A stretch of 64,000 nt of DNA from Streptomyces sp. NBC_01275 (GCF_026340655.1 NZ_JAPEOZ010000001.1:7564001-7628000), one strand, 5' to 3'. Positions 1 to 8,736 are shown, numbered from the stretch's first letter. Translations and numbers: made by a program. Notes: generated from the letters alone by a model not told the origin.

Positions 1-1307
1 AGGCCGTCGCCCTCTACACCAACAACCCGCCCTGCGGCGCGATGCGCGGCTTCGGCGCGGTCCAGGCGTGCTTCGCCTACGAGGCGCAGATGGACAAGGT
101 GGCGAAGGAACTGGGCCTGGACCCGGTGGAGTTCCGGCAGCGCAACGCGATGGAGCAGGGCACCCTCCTGCCGACCGGACAGGCGGTCGACTCCCCGGCG
201 CCGGTCGCCGAACTCCTGCGCCGCGTCAAGGCGATGCCCCTGCCCCCGGAGCGCCAGTGGGAGAGCAGCGAGGGCGCCGACGTACGGCAGCTGCCCGGCG
301 GTCTGTCCAACACCACGCACGGCGAGGGCGTCGTCCGCGGAATCGGTTACGCGGTCGGCATCAAGAACGTCGGCTTCTCCGAGGGCTTCGACGACTACTC
401 CACGGCGAAGGTCCGTATGGAGGTCATCGCGGACGAGCCCGTCGCCACCGTGCACACGGCGATGGCGGAGGTCGGCCAGGGCGGCGTCACCGTCCACGCG
501 CAGATCGCCCGCACCGAGCTCGGCGTCGCCCAGGTGACCATCCACCCGGCGGACACCCAGGTGGGCTCGGCGGGCTCGACCTCGGCCTCCCGGCAGACGT
601 ACGTCACCGGCGGCGCGGTCAAGAACTCCTGCGAGCTGGTCCGGGAGAAGGTCCTGGAGATCGGCCGCCGCAAGTTCGGCTCCTACCACCCGGCCTGGGC
701 CACCGCCGAGCTGCTGCTGGAGGGCGGAAAGGTCGTCACCGACGCCGGCGAGGTCCTCGCCGACCTGGTCGACGTGCTCGAGGACGAGGCCGTCGAGGTC
801 GAGGCCGAGTGGCGGCACCGGCCGACCGAGCCCTTCGACCTGCGCACCGGGCAGGGCTTCGGACACGTCCAGTACTCCTTCGCCGCGCACCGCGCCGTCG
901 TCGAGGTCGACACCGAGCTCGGCCTGGTGAAGGTCGTCGAGCTGGCCTGCGCGCAGGACGTCGGAAAGGCGCTGAACCCGCTGTCCGTGATCGGTCAGAT
1001 CCAGGGCGGCACGACCCAGGGGCTGGGCGTGGCGGTCATGGAGGAGATCATCGTCGACCCCAAGACGGCGAAGGTCAGGAACCCCTCCTTCACGGACTAT
1101 CTGATCCCCACCATCCTCGACACGCCGACCATCCCGGTCGACGTGCTCGAACTCGCCGACGACCACGCGCCGTACGGGCTGCGCGGCGTCGGCGAGGCGC
1201 CGACCCTGTCGTCGACTCCCGCCGTCCTCGCGGCGATCCGGAACGCGACCGGGCTGGAGCTCAACCGGACGCCGGTACGCCCCGAGCACCTGACGGGAAC
1301 CGCGTAA
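1..1307 (+). CDS. Xanthine dehydrogenase molybdopterin-binding subunit, C-terminal part (gene begins before the window)
   Basis: This is the last ~435 residues of the large molybdenum-cofactor subunit of a xanthine dehydrogenase, which hydroxylates hypoxanthine and xanthine to urate. The frame is open from base 3 and already coding at the edge (a PPCGAMRGFG stretch just before the first Met at base 42), so the start is outside the window. Family features include the MRGFG loop, the VGQG stretch with following Mo-cofactor loops, the GGTTQGLG motif and a C-terminal GVGEAPTLSS segment carrying the conserved active-site Glu. The purine permease (starts 89 bases on) and XdhC gene follow on the same strand, which supports purine rather than CO or aldehyde oxidation. 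Family is secure; xanthine specificity comes from context. Confidence 0.92.
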   Translation, partial: AVALYTNNPPCGAMRGFGAVQACFAYEAQMDKVAKELGLDPVEFRQRNAMEQGTLLPTGQAVDSPAPVAELLRRVKAMPLPPERQWESSEGADVRQLPGGLSNTTHGEGVVRGIGYAVGIKNVGFSEGFDDYSTAKVRMEVIADEPVATVHTAMAEVGQGGVTVHAQIARTELGVAQVTIHPADTQVGSAGSTSASRQTYVTGGAVKNSCELVREKVLEIGRRKFGSYHPAWATAELLLEGGKVVTDAGEVLADLVDVLEDEAVEVEAEWRHRPTEPFDLRTGQGFGHVQYSFAAHRAVVEVDTELGLVKVVELACAQDVGKALNPLSVIGQIQGGTTQGLGVAVMEEIIVDPKTAKVRNPSFTDYLIPTILDTPTIPVDVLELADDHAPYGLRGVGEAPTLSSTPAVLAAIRNATGLELNRTPVRPEHLTGTA

Positions 1308-1395
1308 CTCCCGGCGCAGTACGGCAAGTTCGTCTCGGGCCGTCCCCCGGGTCGTGCACCTTCCCAAACCCCTTTGAACCTTGGGAGACGGCACC

Positions 1396-2853
1396 ATGAC
1401 CCAGCAGTCAGTGCAGCCCAGGACCACGGCCGAGGACGCGGGCGCAGGCGCCCGCGTCCCGGCCGGACGGGCCTGGCTCGACCGGTACTTCCACATCTCC
1501 CTGCGGGGATCCACCCTCGCGCGCGAAGTGCGCGGCGGCGTCACCACCTTCATGGCGATGGCGTACATCCTGCTGCTCAACCCCCTGATCCTGTCCGGCA
1601 AGGACGCGGCCGGCGACACGCTCGGCCAGAAGGCCCTGATCACCGCGACGGCGTTCGCCGCCGCGTTCACCACCCTGCTGATGGGCTTCGTCGGCAAGGC
1701 GCCGCTCGCGCTCGCCGCCGGCCTGTCCGTCTCCGGCGTCCTGTCCTCCCAGGTCGCCCCGCAGATGACCTGGCCGCAGGCGATGGGCATGTGCGTGCTG
1801 TACGGCGTGGTCATCATGCTGCTGGTCGTCACCGGCCTACGCGAGATGATCATGAACGCGATCCCGCTCGCGCTCAAGCACGGCATCACGATGGGCATCG
1901 GCCTGTTCATCGCCCTCATCGGCTTCTACAAGTCCGGCTTCGTGCACCAGGGCGAGGCGACCCCGCTCACCCTCGGCCCGGCGGGCGAACTCGCGGGCTG
2001 GCCCGTCCTGTTGTTCGCCGCCACCCTGCTTCTCATCTTCATGCTCCAGGCCCGCAACACCCCCGGCGCCATCCTCGTCGGCATCGTCGCCGGCACGGTC
2101 GTCGCCGCCGTCCTGAACGCCACCGGGGCCGTCGACCCGAGGCAGTGGGCGGCCGGCGCCCCCGAACTGCACGGCAGCGCCGTCTCGATGCCCGACTTCT
2201 CGCTCTTCGGGCACGTCGAGTTCGGCGGCTGGGGCGAGGTCGGCGCGATGACGGTCGGGCTGATCGTCTTCACCCTCGTCCTCGCCGGGTTCTTCGACGC
2301 CATGGCCACCATCATCGGCGTCGGCACCGAGGCGAAGCTCGCCGACGACAAGGGCCGGATGCCGGGCCTCTCCAAGGCGCTGTTCATCGACGGCGCGGGC
2401 GGCGCGATCGGCGGGGTGGCGGGCGGCTCCGGGCAGACGGTCTTCATCGAGTCGGCGACGGGCGTGGGCGAGGGAGCCCGCACGGGTCTCGCCTCGGTCG
2501 TCACCGGCCTGTTCTTCGCGGCCTGTCTGTTCTTCACCCCGCTGACCGCGATCGTCCCGCAGGAGGTCGCGTCCGCCGCCCTGGTCGTCATCGGCGCGAT
2601 GATGCTGATGAACGCCCGGCACGTCGACTGGTCCGACCGCGCAACCGCTGTCCCGGTGTTCCTGACCGTCGTCCTGATGCCGTTCACCTACAGCATCACC
2701 GCCGGCGTCGCCGCGGGCGTCATCTCCTACGTGGCCATCAAGGCAGCTCAGGGCAGGGCCCGCGAGATCGGCGGGTTCATGTGGGGCCTGACAGGCATCT
2801 TCCTGGTCTATTTCGCCCTCCATCCTCTTGAGAGCTGGCTGGGCGTGCACTAG
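1396..2853 (+). CDS. NCS2-type purine permease, AzgA-like (hypoxanthine/guanine/xanthine)
   Basis: A 485-residue polytopic membrane protein for proton-coupled uptake of purine bases. The N-terminal GGVTTFMAMAYILLLNPLIL segment is the AzgA-subfamily hallmark, followed by roughly twelve hydrophobic segments and an IGGVAGGSGQTVFIESATG-type stretch around residues 340-360 (AzgA relatives usually have a G-T-S-T-x-T pattern there). ATG at 1396 is chosen because GGGAG lies 8 bases upstream; an in-frame TTG at 1381 would place the ribosome site inside the gene. It lies between the xanthine dehydrogenase large subunit and xdhC and so most likely supplies the substrate for that enzyme. Exact base preference cannot be read from sequence. 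Confidence 0.9.
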   Translation: MTQQSVQPRTTAEDAGAGARVPAGRAWLDRYFHISLRGSTLAREVRGGVTTFMAMAYILLLNPLILSGKDAAGDTLGQKALITATAFAAAFTTLLMGFVGKAPLALAAGLSVSGVLSSQVAPQMTWPQAMGMCVLYGVVIMLLVVTGLREMIMNAIPLALKHGITMGIGLFIALIGFYKSGFVHQGEATPLTLGPAGELAGWPVLLFAATLLLIFMLQARNTPGAILVGIVAGTVVAAVLNATGAVDPRQWAAGAPELHGSAVSMPDFSLFGHVEFGGWGEVGAMTVGLIVFTLVLAGFFDAMATIIGVGTEAKLADDKGRMPGLSKALFIDGAGGAIGGVAGGSGQTVFIESATGVGEGARTGLASVVTGLFFAACLFFTPLTAIVPQEVASAALVVIGAMMLMNARHVDWSDRATAVPVFLTVVLMPFTYSITAGVAAGVISYVAIKAAQGRAREIGGFMWGLTGIFLVYFALHPLESWLGVH

Positions 2854-2861
2854 CCGCTCCA

Positions 2862-2897
2862 CGGAAGACCTCGCGGAAGACTCCGCGGAAGACCCCG
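2862..2897. repeat. 12-bp direct repeat, three copies, between permease and xdhC
   Basis: Three head-to-tail units of the form CGGAAGAC-N2-CG at 2862-2873, 2874-2885 and 2886-2897, each differing only at one or two central bases. They fill the spacer between the permease stop and the xdhC ribosome-binding site (AAGGAG at 2925-2930). No function is evident; slippage-type tandem repeats recur in this window. Confidence 0.7.
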
Positions 2898-2938
2898 TGA
2901 AAGCCCCACCACACCACCGCCGTTAAGGAGACCGAGAC

Positions 2939-4135
2939 ATGCTGGACATCGCCGAGGAGTTGAACCGGTGGGTCGAGCAGGGCCGTGACTTCGCCGTCGC
3001 CACCGTAGTGGCCGTCGGCGGCAGCGCGCCCCGCCAGCCGGGCGCCGCCCTCGCGGTGGACGCCGACGGCACGGCGATCGGCTCGGTCTCCGGCGGCTGT
3101 GTGGAGGGCGCGGTCTACGCACTGTGCCAACAGGCCCTGGACGACGGGGAGTCGGTCCTCGAACGCTTCGGCTACAGCGACGACGACGCCTTCGCCGTCG
3201 GCCTCACCTGCGGCGGGATCATCGACATCCTCGTCACCCCGGTGCGGGTCGGGGACCCGGTCCGCCCGGTGATCGCCACGGGCCTGCGGGCCGCCGCACG
3301 CGGCGAGGCGGCCGCACTGGCCCGGATCGTGACCGGCCCGACCGACCTCGTGGGCCGCGCCCTGCTCGTCCGCTCCGACGGGGGGTACGGCAACGGGTCC
3401 TACGACGGCAACGCTTACGACGGCAACGCTTACGACGGCGGTTTCGGCGCCCATCCCGAACTGGACCGCACGGTCGCCGCAGAGGCCGGCGCCTTCCTCG
3501 ACGCGGGCCGCACCGGCACCCTGGAGATCGGCGAGCAGGGCTCCCGCTGCGGGGCCCCGCTCACCGTCCTCGTCGAGTCCTCCGTGCCTCCGCCCCGGAT
3601 GATCGTCTTCGGCGCGATCGACTTCGCGTCGGCGCTGGTGAAGGTCGGCAGGTTCCTCGGCTACCACGTGACGGTGTGCGACGCGCGTCCCGTCTTCGCG
3701 ACGAGGGCCCGCTTCCCGGAGGCCGACGAGATCGTCGTCGACTGGCCGCACCGGTATCTGGAGCGCACGGAGGTGGACGCGAGAACCGTCCTGTGCGTGC
3801 TGACCCACGACGCCAAGTTCGACGTACCCCTGCTCCGGCTGGCGTTGCGCCTGCCGGTCGCCTACGTCGGCGCGATGGGCTCCCGCCGCACCCACCTCGA
3901 CCGCAACGACCGCCTGCGCGAAGTCGGCGTCACCGAGCTGGAGTTGGCGCGGCTGCGCTCACCCATCGGCCTCGACCTGGGCGCTCGTACGCCCGAGGAG
4001 ACCGCGCTGTCGATCGCCGCGGAGATCGTGGCGAACCGGCGGGGCGGCAGCGGGGTCCCGCTGACCGGCGCGCACACGCCGATCCATCACGACGTGACGT
4101 CGACGCCGGCCGGCCGTATCGGTTCCGTGGCCTGA
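2939..4135 (+). CDS. xdhC: XdhC/CoxI family molybdenum cofactor insertion protein
   Basis: A 398-residue XdhC homologue, which binds molybdenum cofactor and passes it, after sulfuration, to xanthine dehydrogenase. The N-terminal XdhC domain carries the conserved SVSGGCVEG loop near residue 45 with the family cysteine; the C-terminal half is a Rossmann-like XdhC_C domain (AYVGAMGSRRTHLDR near residue 310, then the GLDLGARTPEETALSIAAEI motif). AAGGAG 8 bases before ATG 2939 fixes the start. It is third in the purine-catabolism set. Oddity: the linker near residues 145-165 contains a small tandem repeat (NAYDG twice, preceded by SYDG), probably a slippage expansion in a loop. Its end overlaps the convergent LanC-like gene by 49 bases. 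Confidence 0.92.
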   Translation: MLDIAEELNRWVEQGRDFAVATVVAVGGSAPRQPGAALAVDADGTAIGSVSGGCVEGAVYALCQQALDDGESVLERFGYSDDDAFAVGLTCGGIIDILVTPVRVGDPVRPVIATGLRAAARGEAAALARIVTGPTDLVGRALLVRSDGGYGNGSYDGNAYDGNAYDGGFGAHPELDRTVAAEAGAFLDAGRTGTLEIGEQGSRCGAPLTVLVESSVPPPRMIVFGAIDFASALVKVGRFLGYHVTVCDARPVFATRARFPEADEIVVDWPHRYLERTEVDARTVLCVLTHDAKFDVPLLRLALRLPVAYVGAMGSRRTHLDRNDRLREVGVTELELARLRSPIGLDLGARTPEETALSIAAEIVANRRGGSGVPLTGAHTPIHHDVTSTPAGRIGSVA

Positions 4136-5520
4136 GCGGTGGTTGCCCGAACTGTGCTCTCCTGCAAGGGGGTTGCCCGGTCCTTCGTTCTGCGCACCGG
4201 AGGCTGGTCCGGCCAGGTGAACGCGTAGCGCGGGTCGCCGCCCCGGTCCAGCCGGACGTAGCGCAGCAGTTCTCGGGCGATGCCCGCGTTGCCCATCGCC
4301 CACCCGGTCTCCGGTTCGAGGTCGCTCGGGGTGTTGCGGTGCTCGACGTTGGACCAGCGGGCGCCGTCGGCGTCCCGGGTCGCGTGCGCGGCGATGTCGG
4401 CGACCAGGACCCCGGCGAAGTCGGCTGGCCCGGAGGAGCCGGAGGAGCCGGAGGAGCCGGAGGAACTGGAGGAACTGGAGGAACTGGAGGAGTCATACGA
4501 GTGGGCGGAGTCGGTCTGTTCGGCCATCCGGTCGCAGGCCAGCGCCAGTACTCCCGAAGTGCCGCAGCAGCGGCCGTTGTTGTCCCAGAAGCCGGGCCGC
4601 AGCCGGCGCGGCAGGCCGGAGCGGGTCACGGTGTGCCAGCAGCGGTCGGCGAGGGCGGACCAGTCGGCGGGCTCGGCGAGGACGTCCCGCAGCAGCCGGA
4701 AGGCCTGTGCGTCTCCGGCCGGGCCGTGACACCAGCCGTAGCTGTGGCGGTCGATCCGGTCGGGAAGGTACTGGGGGTCGGAGTGGGGGACCAGGAAGCC
4801 CTCCGGCCCGGCCTCGTCGCGGGCCACGACGTCCGCGGCCCCGGCCCGCGCGAGGTCGACGAGATCCGTACGCCCCACGGCGGCCCCGACGGCGGCCAGG
4901 GCGTACACCATCCCGAGCGTGCCGTGCGAGACATGGTGCAGCCGCGACTCCTTGCCGAGCCGGAACTCCCAGTTGACGCCCGCCTCCGTCACGTCGGCGG
5001 TGCGCGCGTACGGCTCCAGCGCGAGCATGGCCAGGTCCGGGTCGCCGGCCTGGAGCGCACCCAGACCGATGCCCGCGTTGCCGCCCATCAGCTCGAACAA
5101 CTCGCCCCAGCGCGTTCCGTCGAAGCGCGACCGCACCCGCGCCAACGCCCGGTCGGCCGCCAAGTCGGCTGCGGAGTCGCCCAGTTCACGATGGACGGCG
5201 CGCAGCACGAGAGCGATGCCGGTGAGGCCGAAGTAGAGCGAGTCGTCCGGATGGTCGTCGACGACGGCCGCGAGCGACCGCGCCGCCCGCAGGGCGCTGT
5301 CGCCGTAGGCGTCGTCGCCGAAGTGTCGCCAGGCCTCCAGGAGTACGGGGATCACCCCGGCCGTGCCGTTGTAGAGCATCGGCTCCACGTCGTCGTCCGA
5401 GGGCCTGACAGGCCAGCCGAGCTCACCGCCCCCGGTGTCCCGGGCGACGCCCCGAACCCAGCGCAGGGCGTCCACCGCGAGCGCCTCGACCTCGTCCGTC
5501 GTCGTCTCCGCCACCGTCAT
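4087..5520 (-). CDS. LanC-like (lanthionine synthetase C fold) protein with three-cysteine metal site
   Basis: A 477-residue stand-alone LanC-like protein. LanC enzymes are alpha-toroid zinc proteins that add cysteine thiols to dehydroamino acids in lanthipeptides; LanC-like proteins lacking a precursor partner have other or unknown roles. The repeated GxxG inner-barrel motifs are seen at NGTAG (51-55), LTG (99-101), GGNAG (146-150), HGTLG (199-203), WCHGPAG (263-269), CCGTSG (318-323) and GNAG (410-413). Expected zinc ligands are C264, C318 and, where most LanC have His (CHG), C319: a CCG motif as in ProcM-type cyclases. A 22-residue Ser/Gly-rich tract (about 344-365) is encoded by a 9-bp tandem repeat. 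No precursor peptide or dehydratase gene is nearby, so a lanthipeptide role is not supported. Confidence 0.85.
   Translation of the reverse strand: MTVAETTTDEVEALAVDALRWVRGVARDTGGGELGWPVRPSDDDVEPMLYNGTAGVIPVLLEAWRHFGDDAYGDSALRAARSLAAVVDDHPDDSLYFGLTGIALVLRAVHRELGDSAADLAADRALARVRSRFDGTRWGELFELMGGNAGIGLGALQAGDPDLAMLALEPYARTADVTEAGVNWEFRLGKESRLHHVSHGTLGMVYALAAVGAAVGRTDLVDLARAGAADVVARDEAGPEGFLVPHSDPQYLPDRIDRHSYGWCHGPAGDAQAFRLLRDVLAEPADWSALADRCWHTVTRSGLPRRLRPGFWDNNGRCCGTSGVLALACDRMAEQTDSAHSYDSSSSSSSSSSSGSSGSSGSSGPADFAGVLVADIAAHATRDADGARWSNVEHRNTPSDLEPETGWAMGNAGIARELLRYVRLDRGGDPRYAFTWPDQPPVRRTKDRATPLQESTVRATTAQATEPIRPAGVDVTS
4432..4494. repeat. 9-bp tandem repeat inside the LanC-like gene (7 units)
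   Basis: Seven consecutive 9-bp units: three GGAGGAGCC (4432-4458), three GGAGGAACT (4459-4485) and one GGAGGAGTC (4486-4494). On the minus strand they encode the Ser/Gly-rich linker of the LanC-like protein. The step from one homogeneous block to another suggests expansion by slippage. Confidence 0.85.
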
Positions 5521-5645
5521 GGACCCACCCTGACATGCGGATACGGCGTCCGCCCAGAGGGTTTCGGGCCGGTGGGGCCGACTGGATCACCGGTGGTCAC
5601 CGGAAGGCCTTCCCGCGGTCACCCGGGCGCGGCACAATCGCCCGC

Positions 5646-6785
5646 ATGACGATCACCAGCGGTGCGGCGCCGGCCCCCGCCCGTCCGGCCGCCCTCGCGC
5701 GCGGGTTCCTGAACGGCGGTGTCATCGGGGGGACGCCGGCCGCTCTGGTCGTCGGCGGCGTCATCGAGAACGTCCCCCTGCTGATCACCGGTGTGGCACT
5801 GCCGTCGGCCTATCTCCTGCTCCGCCTGGTGATCGGCATGCCCAGACGCGTTCGCGAGTCGGCCGTCGTGCCGCGCACGGCGCTCGCGATGATCGAGGAA
5901 CTGCGCGCGGGCTCCAGCGAGACCGGGGACATACCGATCACGTTCGTCCTCACGGTCGCGCCGGACGACGCGCCCGCCCACCGCGTCGAGCTCACCCAGG
6001 ACGTCAACCTGGTCGACCTCCCCGACTACCGGCGGCGCGACGTCCTGGTCGTCGAGTACCCGCCGGACCGGCCGTGGCGGGCCCGGATCGTCAAGCGGCC
6101 TACGCCGGAGTGGAAGCGCCGGGCGGCCGACGCACAGCTCGACTCCGCGCCCGAGTCCGCCCTGGTGCGACGGCCGCCCGAGCCCGACGGGTTCGGCCTC
6201 ATGGTCCTGGTCGGCCTGCTGCTCGGCGCGGCCGCGGTCGTCCTGCCGCTGCGCGCGGAGCTGTTCGACCAGGACCGCTCGGGGACGGACGCCTCCGACA
6301 AGCCGTCGGTCTCCTCCTCCACGTCCTCCTCCACCTCCTCGTCGTCCACCACGGTCACCACGTCGTCGATGTCCGGCACGGTCGCCCTCGGCCCGGGCCG
6401 GTCCCTGCTCGACAAGGGCGAACTGCGCCGCGCCGTCGACTCGTTGACCAAGGGCGAGAAGGGCGAGAAGGGCGAGAAGGGCGAGGCCGAGCCTCAGGCG
6501 ATCACCCTCGTCGTCCAGGACCGGCTCCTGTCCGTGGTGTTCGCCCCCGACGGCTCCGCCGCCCCCCGCTTCGACCTGGACTCCCTGCCCTACGACCGCA
6601 TCCCCGCCCTGGTCCGGGAGGCCAGGACCACCCTCGGCGTGAGCTCCCCGCAGACCTGGCAGCTCACCGCGGACCACCTCACCGGCTCCCTGGCCCTGCG
6701 CATCACCGTGACCGGCCCGGGCGGAGCGGCCTCGCTCGACGCGGACGGCGAGGGGAAGGTCGTACGACGCACCTCGGCGTCCTGA
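5646..6785 (+). CDS. Hypothetical membrane protein with low-complexity linker
   Basis: A 379-residue protein of no family I recognise. Two hydrophobic segments occur near the N-terminus (about residues 17-35 and 39-56), then a soluble domain of ~110 residues, another membrane segment near residues 180-200 (GLMVLVGLLLGAAAVVLPL), a Ser/Thr-rich stretch, a charged KGE repeat (residues ~269-280) and a C-terminal ~100-residue domain that looks extracytoplasmic. The last domain (QAITLVVQDRLLSVVFAPDG) suggests a small alpha/beta fold but gives no function. ATG 5646 is preferred over an upstream ATG at 5535 because the extra residues are Arg-rich, lie in the divergent promoter gap and have no conserved look. 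It is transcribed divergently from the LanC-like gene. Confidence 0.65.
   Translation: MTITSGAAPAPARPAALARGFLNGGVIGGTPAALVVGGVIENVPLLITGVALPSAYLLLRLVIGMPRRVRESAVVPRTALAMIEELRAGSSETGDIPITFVLTVAPDDAPAHRVELTQDVNLVDLPDYRRRDVLVVEYPPDRPWRARIVKRPTPEWKRRAADAQLDSAPESALVRRPPEPDGFGLMVLVGLLLGAAAVVLPLRAELFDQDRSGTDASDKPSVSSSTSSSTSSSSTTVTTSSMSGTVALGPGRSLLDKGELRRAVDSLTKGEKGEKGEKGEAEPQAITLVVQDRLLSVVFAPDGSAAPRFDLDSLPYDRIPALVREARTTLGVSSPQTWQLTADHLTGSLALRITVTGPGGAASLDADGEGKVVRRTSAS
6450..6485. repeat. 9-bp tandem repeat AAGGGCGAG x4 inside the membrane protein gene
   Basis: Four perfect copies of AAGGGCGAG encode a Lys-Gly-Glu repeat in a linker. Because the unit is a multiple of three, copy-number changes keep the frame. 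Confidence 0.85.
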
Positions 6786-6839
6786 GCCACGATCTGGACC
6801 CGGGAACAGTCGCAAGCGGTCACGGGCGGTCTCAGGCGG

Positions 6840-7280
6840 TCATGGGCGGCGCAGCAGACGGTTCATCGCCCGGCCGAACACCGTACGGGCCGAGGCGGCA
6901 AGGAGCGGGTCGACGAAGGACGGCAGGAAGCGCACCCTCAGCTCCTCGCGCCAGATGACGTGGGCCCGCCCGCCGGGGCCCGGCCACACCTCGATCTCGG
7001 CCCAGCCGAGGACGACCCGGCCGCGTTTCTCCAGCCGGCACAGGCCCGGCTCGTCGTCGGCCGGCGGTCGCCACACGGTGACCTCCATCCGGTCGTCGAA
7101 GGCGAGCGGGCCGAGCCCCGAACGCGCCACGAACACCGTGCCCTCACCGGTCGGCGGGGGAGTGAGCACGCGGACCCGGGTCAGCGGGACCACGTCGCCG
7201 TGCCGACGCCAGTGAGTGAGCCGACGCCACGCCTCGTCGAGGGAGAGCGGAGGCGTGCGTTCGAGCTGGAAGGTGACCAC
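6840..7280 (-). CDS. SRPBCC-fold protein (polyketide cyclase/dehydrase-like)
   Basis: A ~146-residue protein of the START/SRPBCC fold. The start region TFQLERTPPLSLDEAWRRLTHWRRHGDVVPLTRV is the typical first strand and helix pair of these domains, followed by alternating strands (VEVTVW, RLEKRG, WAEIEVWP, AHVIWREEL) and a long C-terminal helix. Such proteins bind a hydrophobic ligand in a central cavity; the ligand is unknown here. GTG 7280 is chosen because the fold begins just after it; an in-frame ATG at 7385 would add 35 residues unlike the family. It converges on the preceding membrane protein and diverges from the P450 gene, leaving about 170 bases of shared promoter region. Confidence 0.75.
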   Translation of the reverse strand: MVTFQLERTPPLSLDEAWRRLTHWRRHGDVVPLTRVRVLTPPPTGEGTVFVARSGLGPLAFDDRMEVTVWRPPADDEPGLCRLEKRGRVVLGWAEIEVWPGPGGRAHVIWREELRVRFLPSFVDPLLAASARTVFGRAMNRLLRRP

Positions 7281-7453
7281 GTAGTGATCGTAGGGAGTCC
7301 ACGCCGTCCGGCGATACGTTCCCCGGCGGCTCACACCGTTGGCGCAGTCGACTTCCCTCCCGTGTGCACGACGTCCGTAGGTCACCTACCGGCTCGCCCG
7401 TCCGTACGGCACCATGGGCGCGACCCCGTACCACCACCGGCCGGGAGGCTCCC

Positions 7454-8671
7454 GTGGACCGCACAGGGCTGGGCAGACTGGACGACGTGCAGCGCGACCC
7501 GTACCCGCTCTACGGCCGGGCCCATCGCGCGGACGGGCTGCTGCACGTGCCCGAGCTGGACGCCTGGCTGGTCGCCCGCGACGCCGACGTACGCGAAGTG
7601 CTGCGCAGGCCGGAGGACTTCTCGTCGGAAGGGTCGCTGCGGCCCGACGTACAGCCGGCCCCCGCCGCGTTCGCCGTGCTCGGCGGGGGCTTCGGCGGTC
7701 GGCCGGTGGTCGTCGGCGTCGACGGCGAGCGGCACCGGCGACTGCGCGCGCCGATCGTGCGCGGCCTGTCCCCGGCCCGCGTGACCGCCGTCCTGCCGTA
7801 CGCCGCCGAGCGCGTCGTCGCCCTCGTCGAGGAGTTCGCCGGGGACGGGCGGGTGGAGTTGAGGGCCGCCTATGCGGAGCGGCTGCCCGGCGAGGTCGTC
7901 GGCCGGATCGTCGGGCTCGACCCCGAGGACCTGCCGACCGTCGTGCACGGCGGGCGCCGCGCCGAGGAACTGCTGTTCCGGCCGCTGGCGCAGGACGAGC
8001 AGATCGCCGCCGCCGAGGACGTGGTGGCGATGCAGCGCGTCCTCGACCGGTACGCGCGTGAACGCCATGCACGGCCGCGCGAGGACCTGTGCTCCGAGAT
8101 CGTCGCGTCGGTGGCCGCGGGACCCGGCGAACTCACCCTGGAGCAACGGCACGAGACCGTCTCCCATCTCCAGAACCTGTTGATCGCCGGCCATCTCACC
8201 ACCACCGCGCTGATCGCCACGACCGTGCTGCATCTGCTGCGGCACCCCCGCCAGTGGCAGCTGCTGTGCGCGGAGCCGGACCGGATCCCGGCGGCCGTCG
8301 AGGAAGCCGCCCGCTACGACGGCGTGTTACAGGGCTTCCGCCGGGTCACCACCCGGCCGCTCACCCTCGCCGGCACCGAACTCCCCGCCGGCTCCCCGCT
8401 GTTCGTCGCGTTCGGCGCGGCCGGGCGGGACGCGGAGCAGCATCCGCGCGCGGACGTCTTCGACATCACCCGCCCGCCCGGCCGCCATCTCGCCTTCGGC
8501 CACGGCCCGCACGCCTGCCCGGGAGCCCAGCTGGCGCGCGAACAACTCCGGCTGACGCTGGCGGAGTTGACGCGTCGGCTGCCGGGGCTGCGGCTCGCCG
8601 AGGATCGGCCGGTCGTCATGCGGCCCACGATGATCCACCGCTCCCCGCACCGGCTGGACCTGACGTGGTGA
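7454..8671 (+). CDS. Cytochrome P450 (stand-alone, outside the NRPS cluster)
   Basis: A 405-residue soluble bacterial P450. The heme-binding loop is FGHGPHACPG with the cysteine ligand at residue 355. The I-helix reads AGHLTTT: the acidic residue normally before the Thr (AGxE/DT) is Leu, so the usual acid-alcohol proton relay is altered. The ExxR stretch appears weak (EEAARYDGVL near residue 284). GTG 7454 is the start because GGGAGG sits 5 bases upstream; the longer frame from 7364 runs through the divergent promoter. No ferredoxin or ferredoxin reductase gene is adjacent. Substrate unknown; nothing ties it to the NRPS 7.5 kb away. Confidence 0.88.
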   Translation: MDRTGLGRLDDVQRDPYPLYGRAHRADGLLHVPELDAWLVARDADVREVLRRPEDFSSEGSLRPDVQPAPAAFAVLGGGFGGRPVVVGVDGERHRRLRAPIVRGLSPARVTAVLPYAAERVVALVEEFAGDGRVELRAAYAERLPGEVVGRIVGLDPEDLPTVVHGGRRAEELLFRPLAQDEQIAAAEDVVAMQRVLDRYARERHARPREDLCSEIVASVAAGPGELTLEQRHETVSHLQNLLIAGHLTTTALIATTVLHLLRHPRQWQLLCAEPDRIPAAVEEAARYDGVLQGFRRVTTRPLTLAGTELPAGSPLFVAFGAAGRDAEQHPRADVFDITRPPGRHLAFGHGPHACPGAQLAREQLRLTLAELTRRLPGLRLAEDRPVVMRPTMIHRSPHRLDLTW

Positions 8672-8736
8672 GCCCGCCGCACCTGACAGGGTGAGCCCGC
8701 CGCACCTGACAGGGTGAGCCCGCCGTACCTGACGGG
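8668..8736. repeat. 23-bp tandem repeat, three copies, between convergent genes
   Basis: Copies at 8668-8690, 8691-8713 and 8714-8736. The first two are identical; the third differs at two positions. The P450 stop codon lies in copy 1 and the deacetylase stop is 6 bases beyond copy 3, so the repeat fills the convergent gap. I see no strong hairpin within a unit. Confidence 0.88.

Noticed and set aside
4087..5520. A lanthipeptide cluster
   Set aside because: Only a LanC-like gene is present; no precursor peptide, LanB/LanM/LanKC dehydratase or dedicated protease was found within the neighbouring region.
3124..5649. An 841-residue plus-strand frame across xdhC and the LanC-like gene
   Set aside because: It is out of frame with two well-supported genes and shows low-complexity Arg/Gly/Val translation.
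8668..8736. CRISPR array
   Set aside because: Units are tandem with no spacers, only three copies, and no cas genes are present anywhere in the window.
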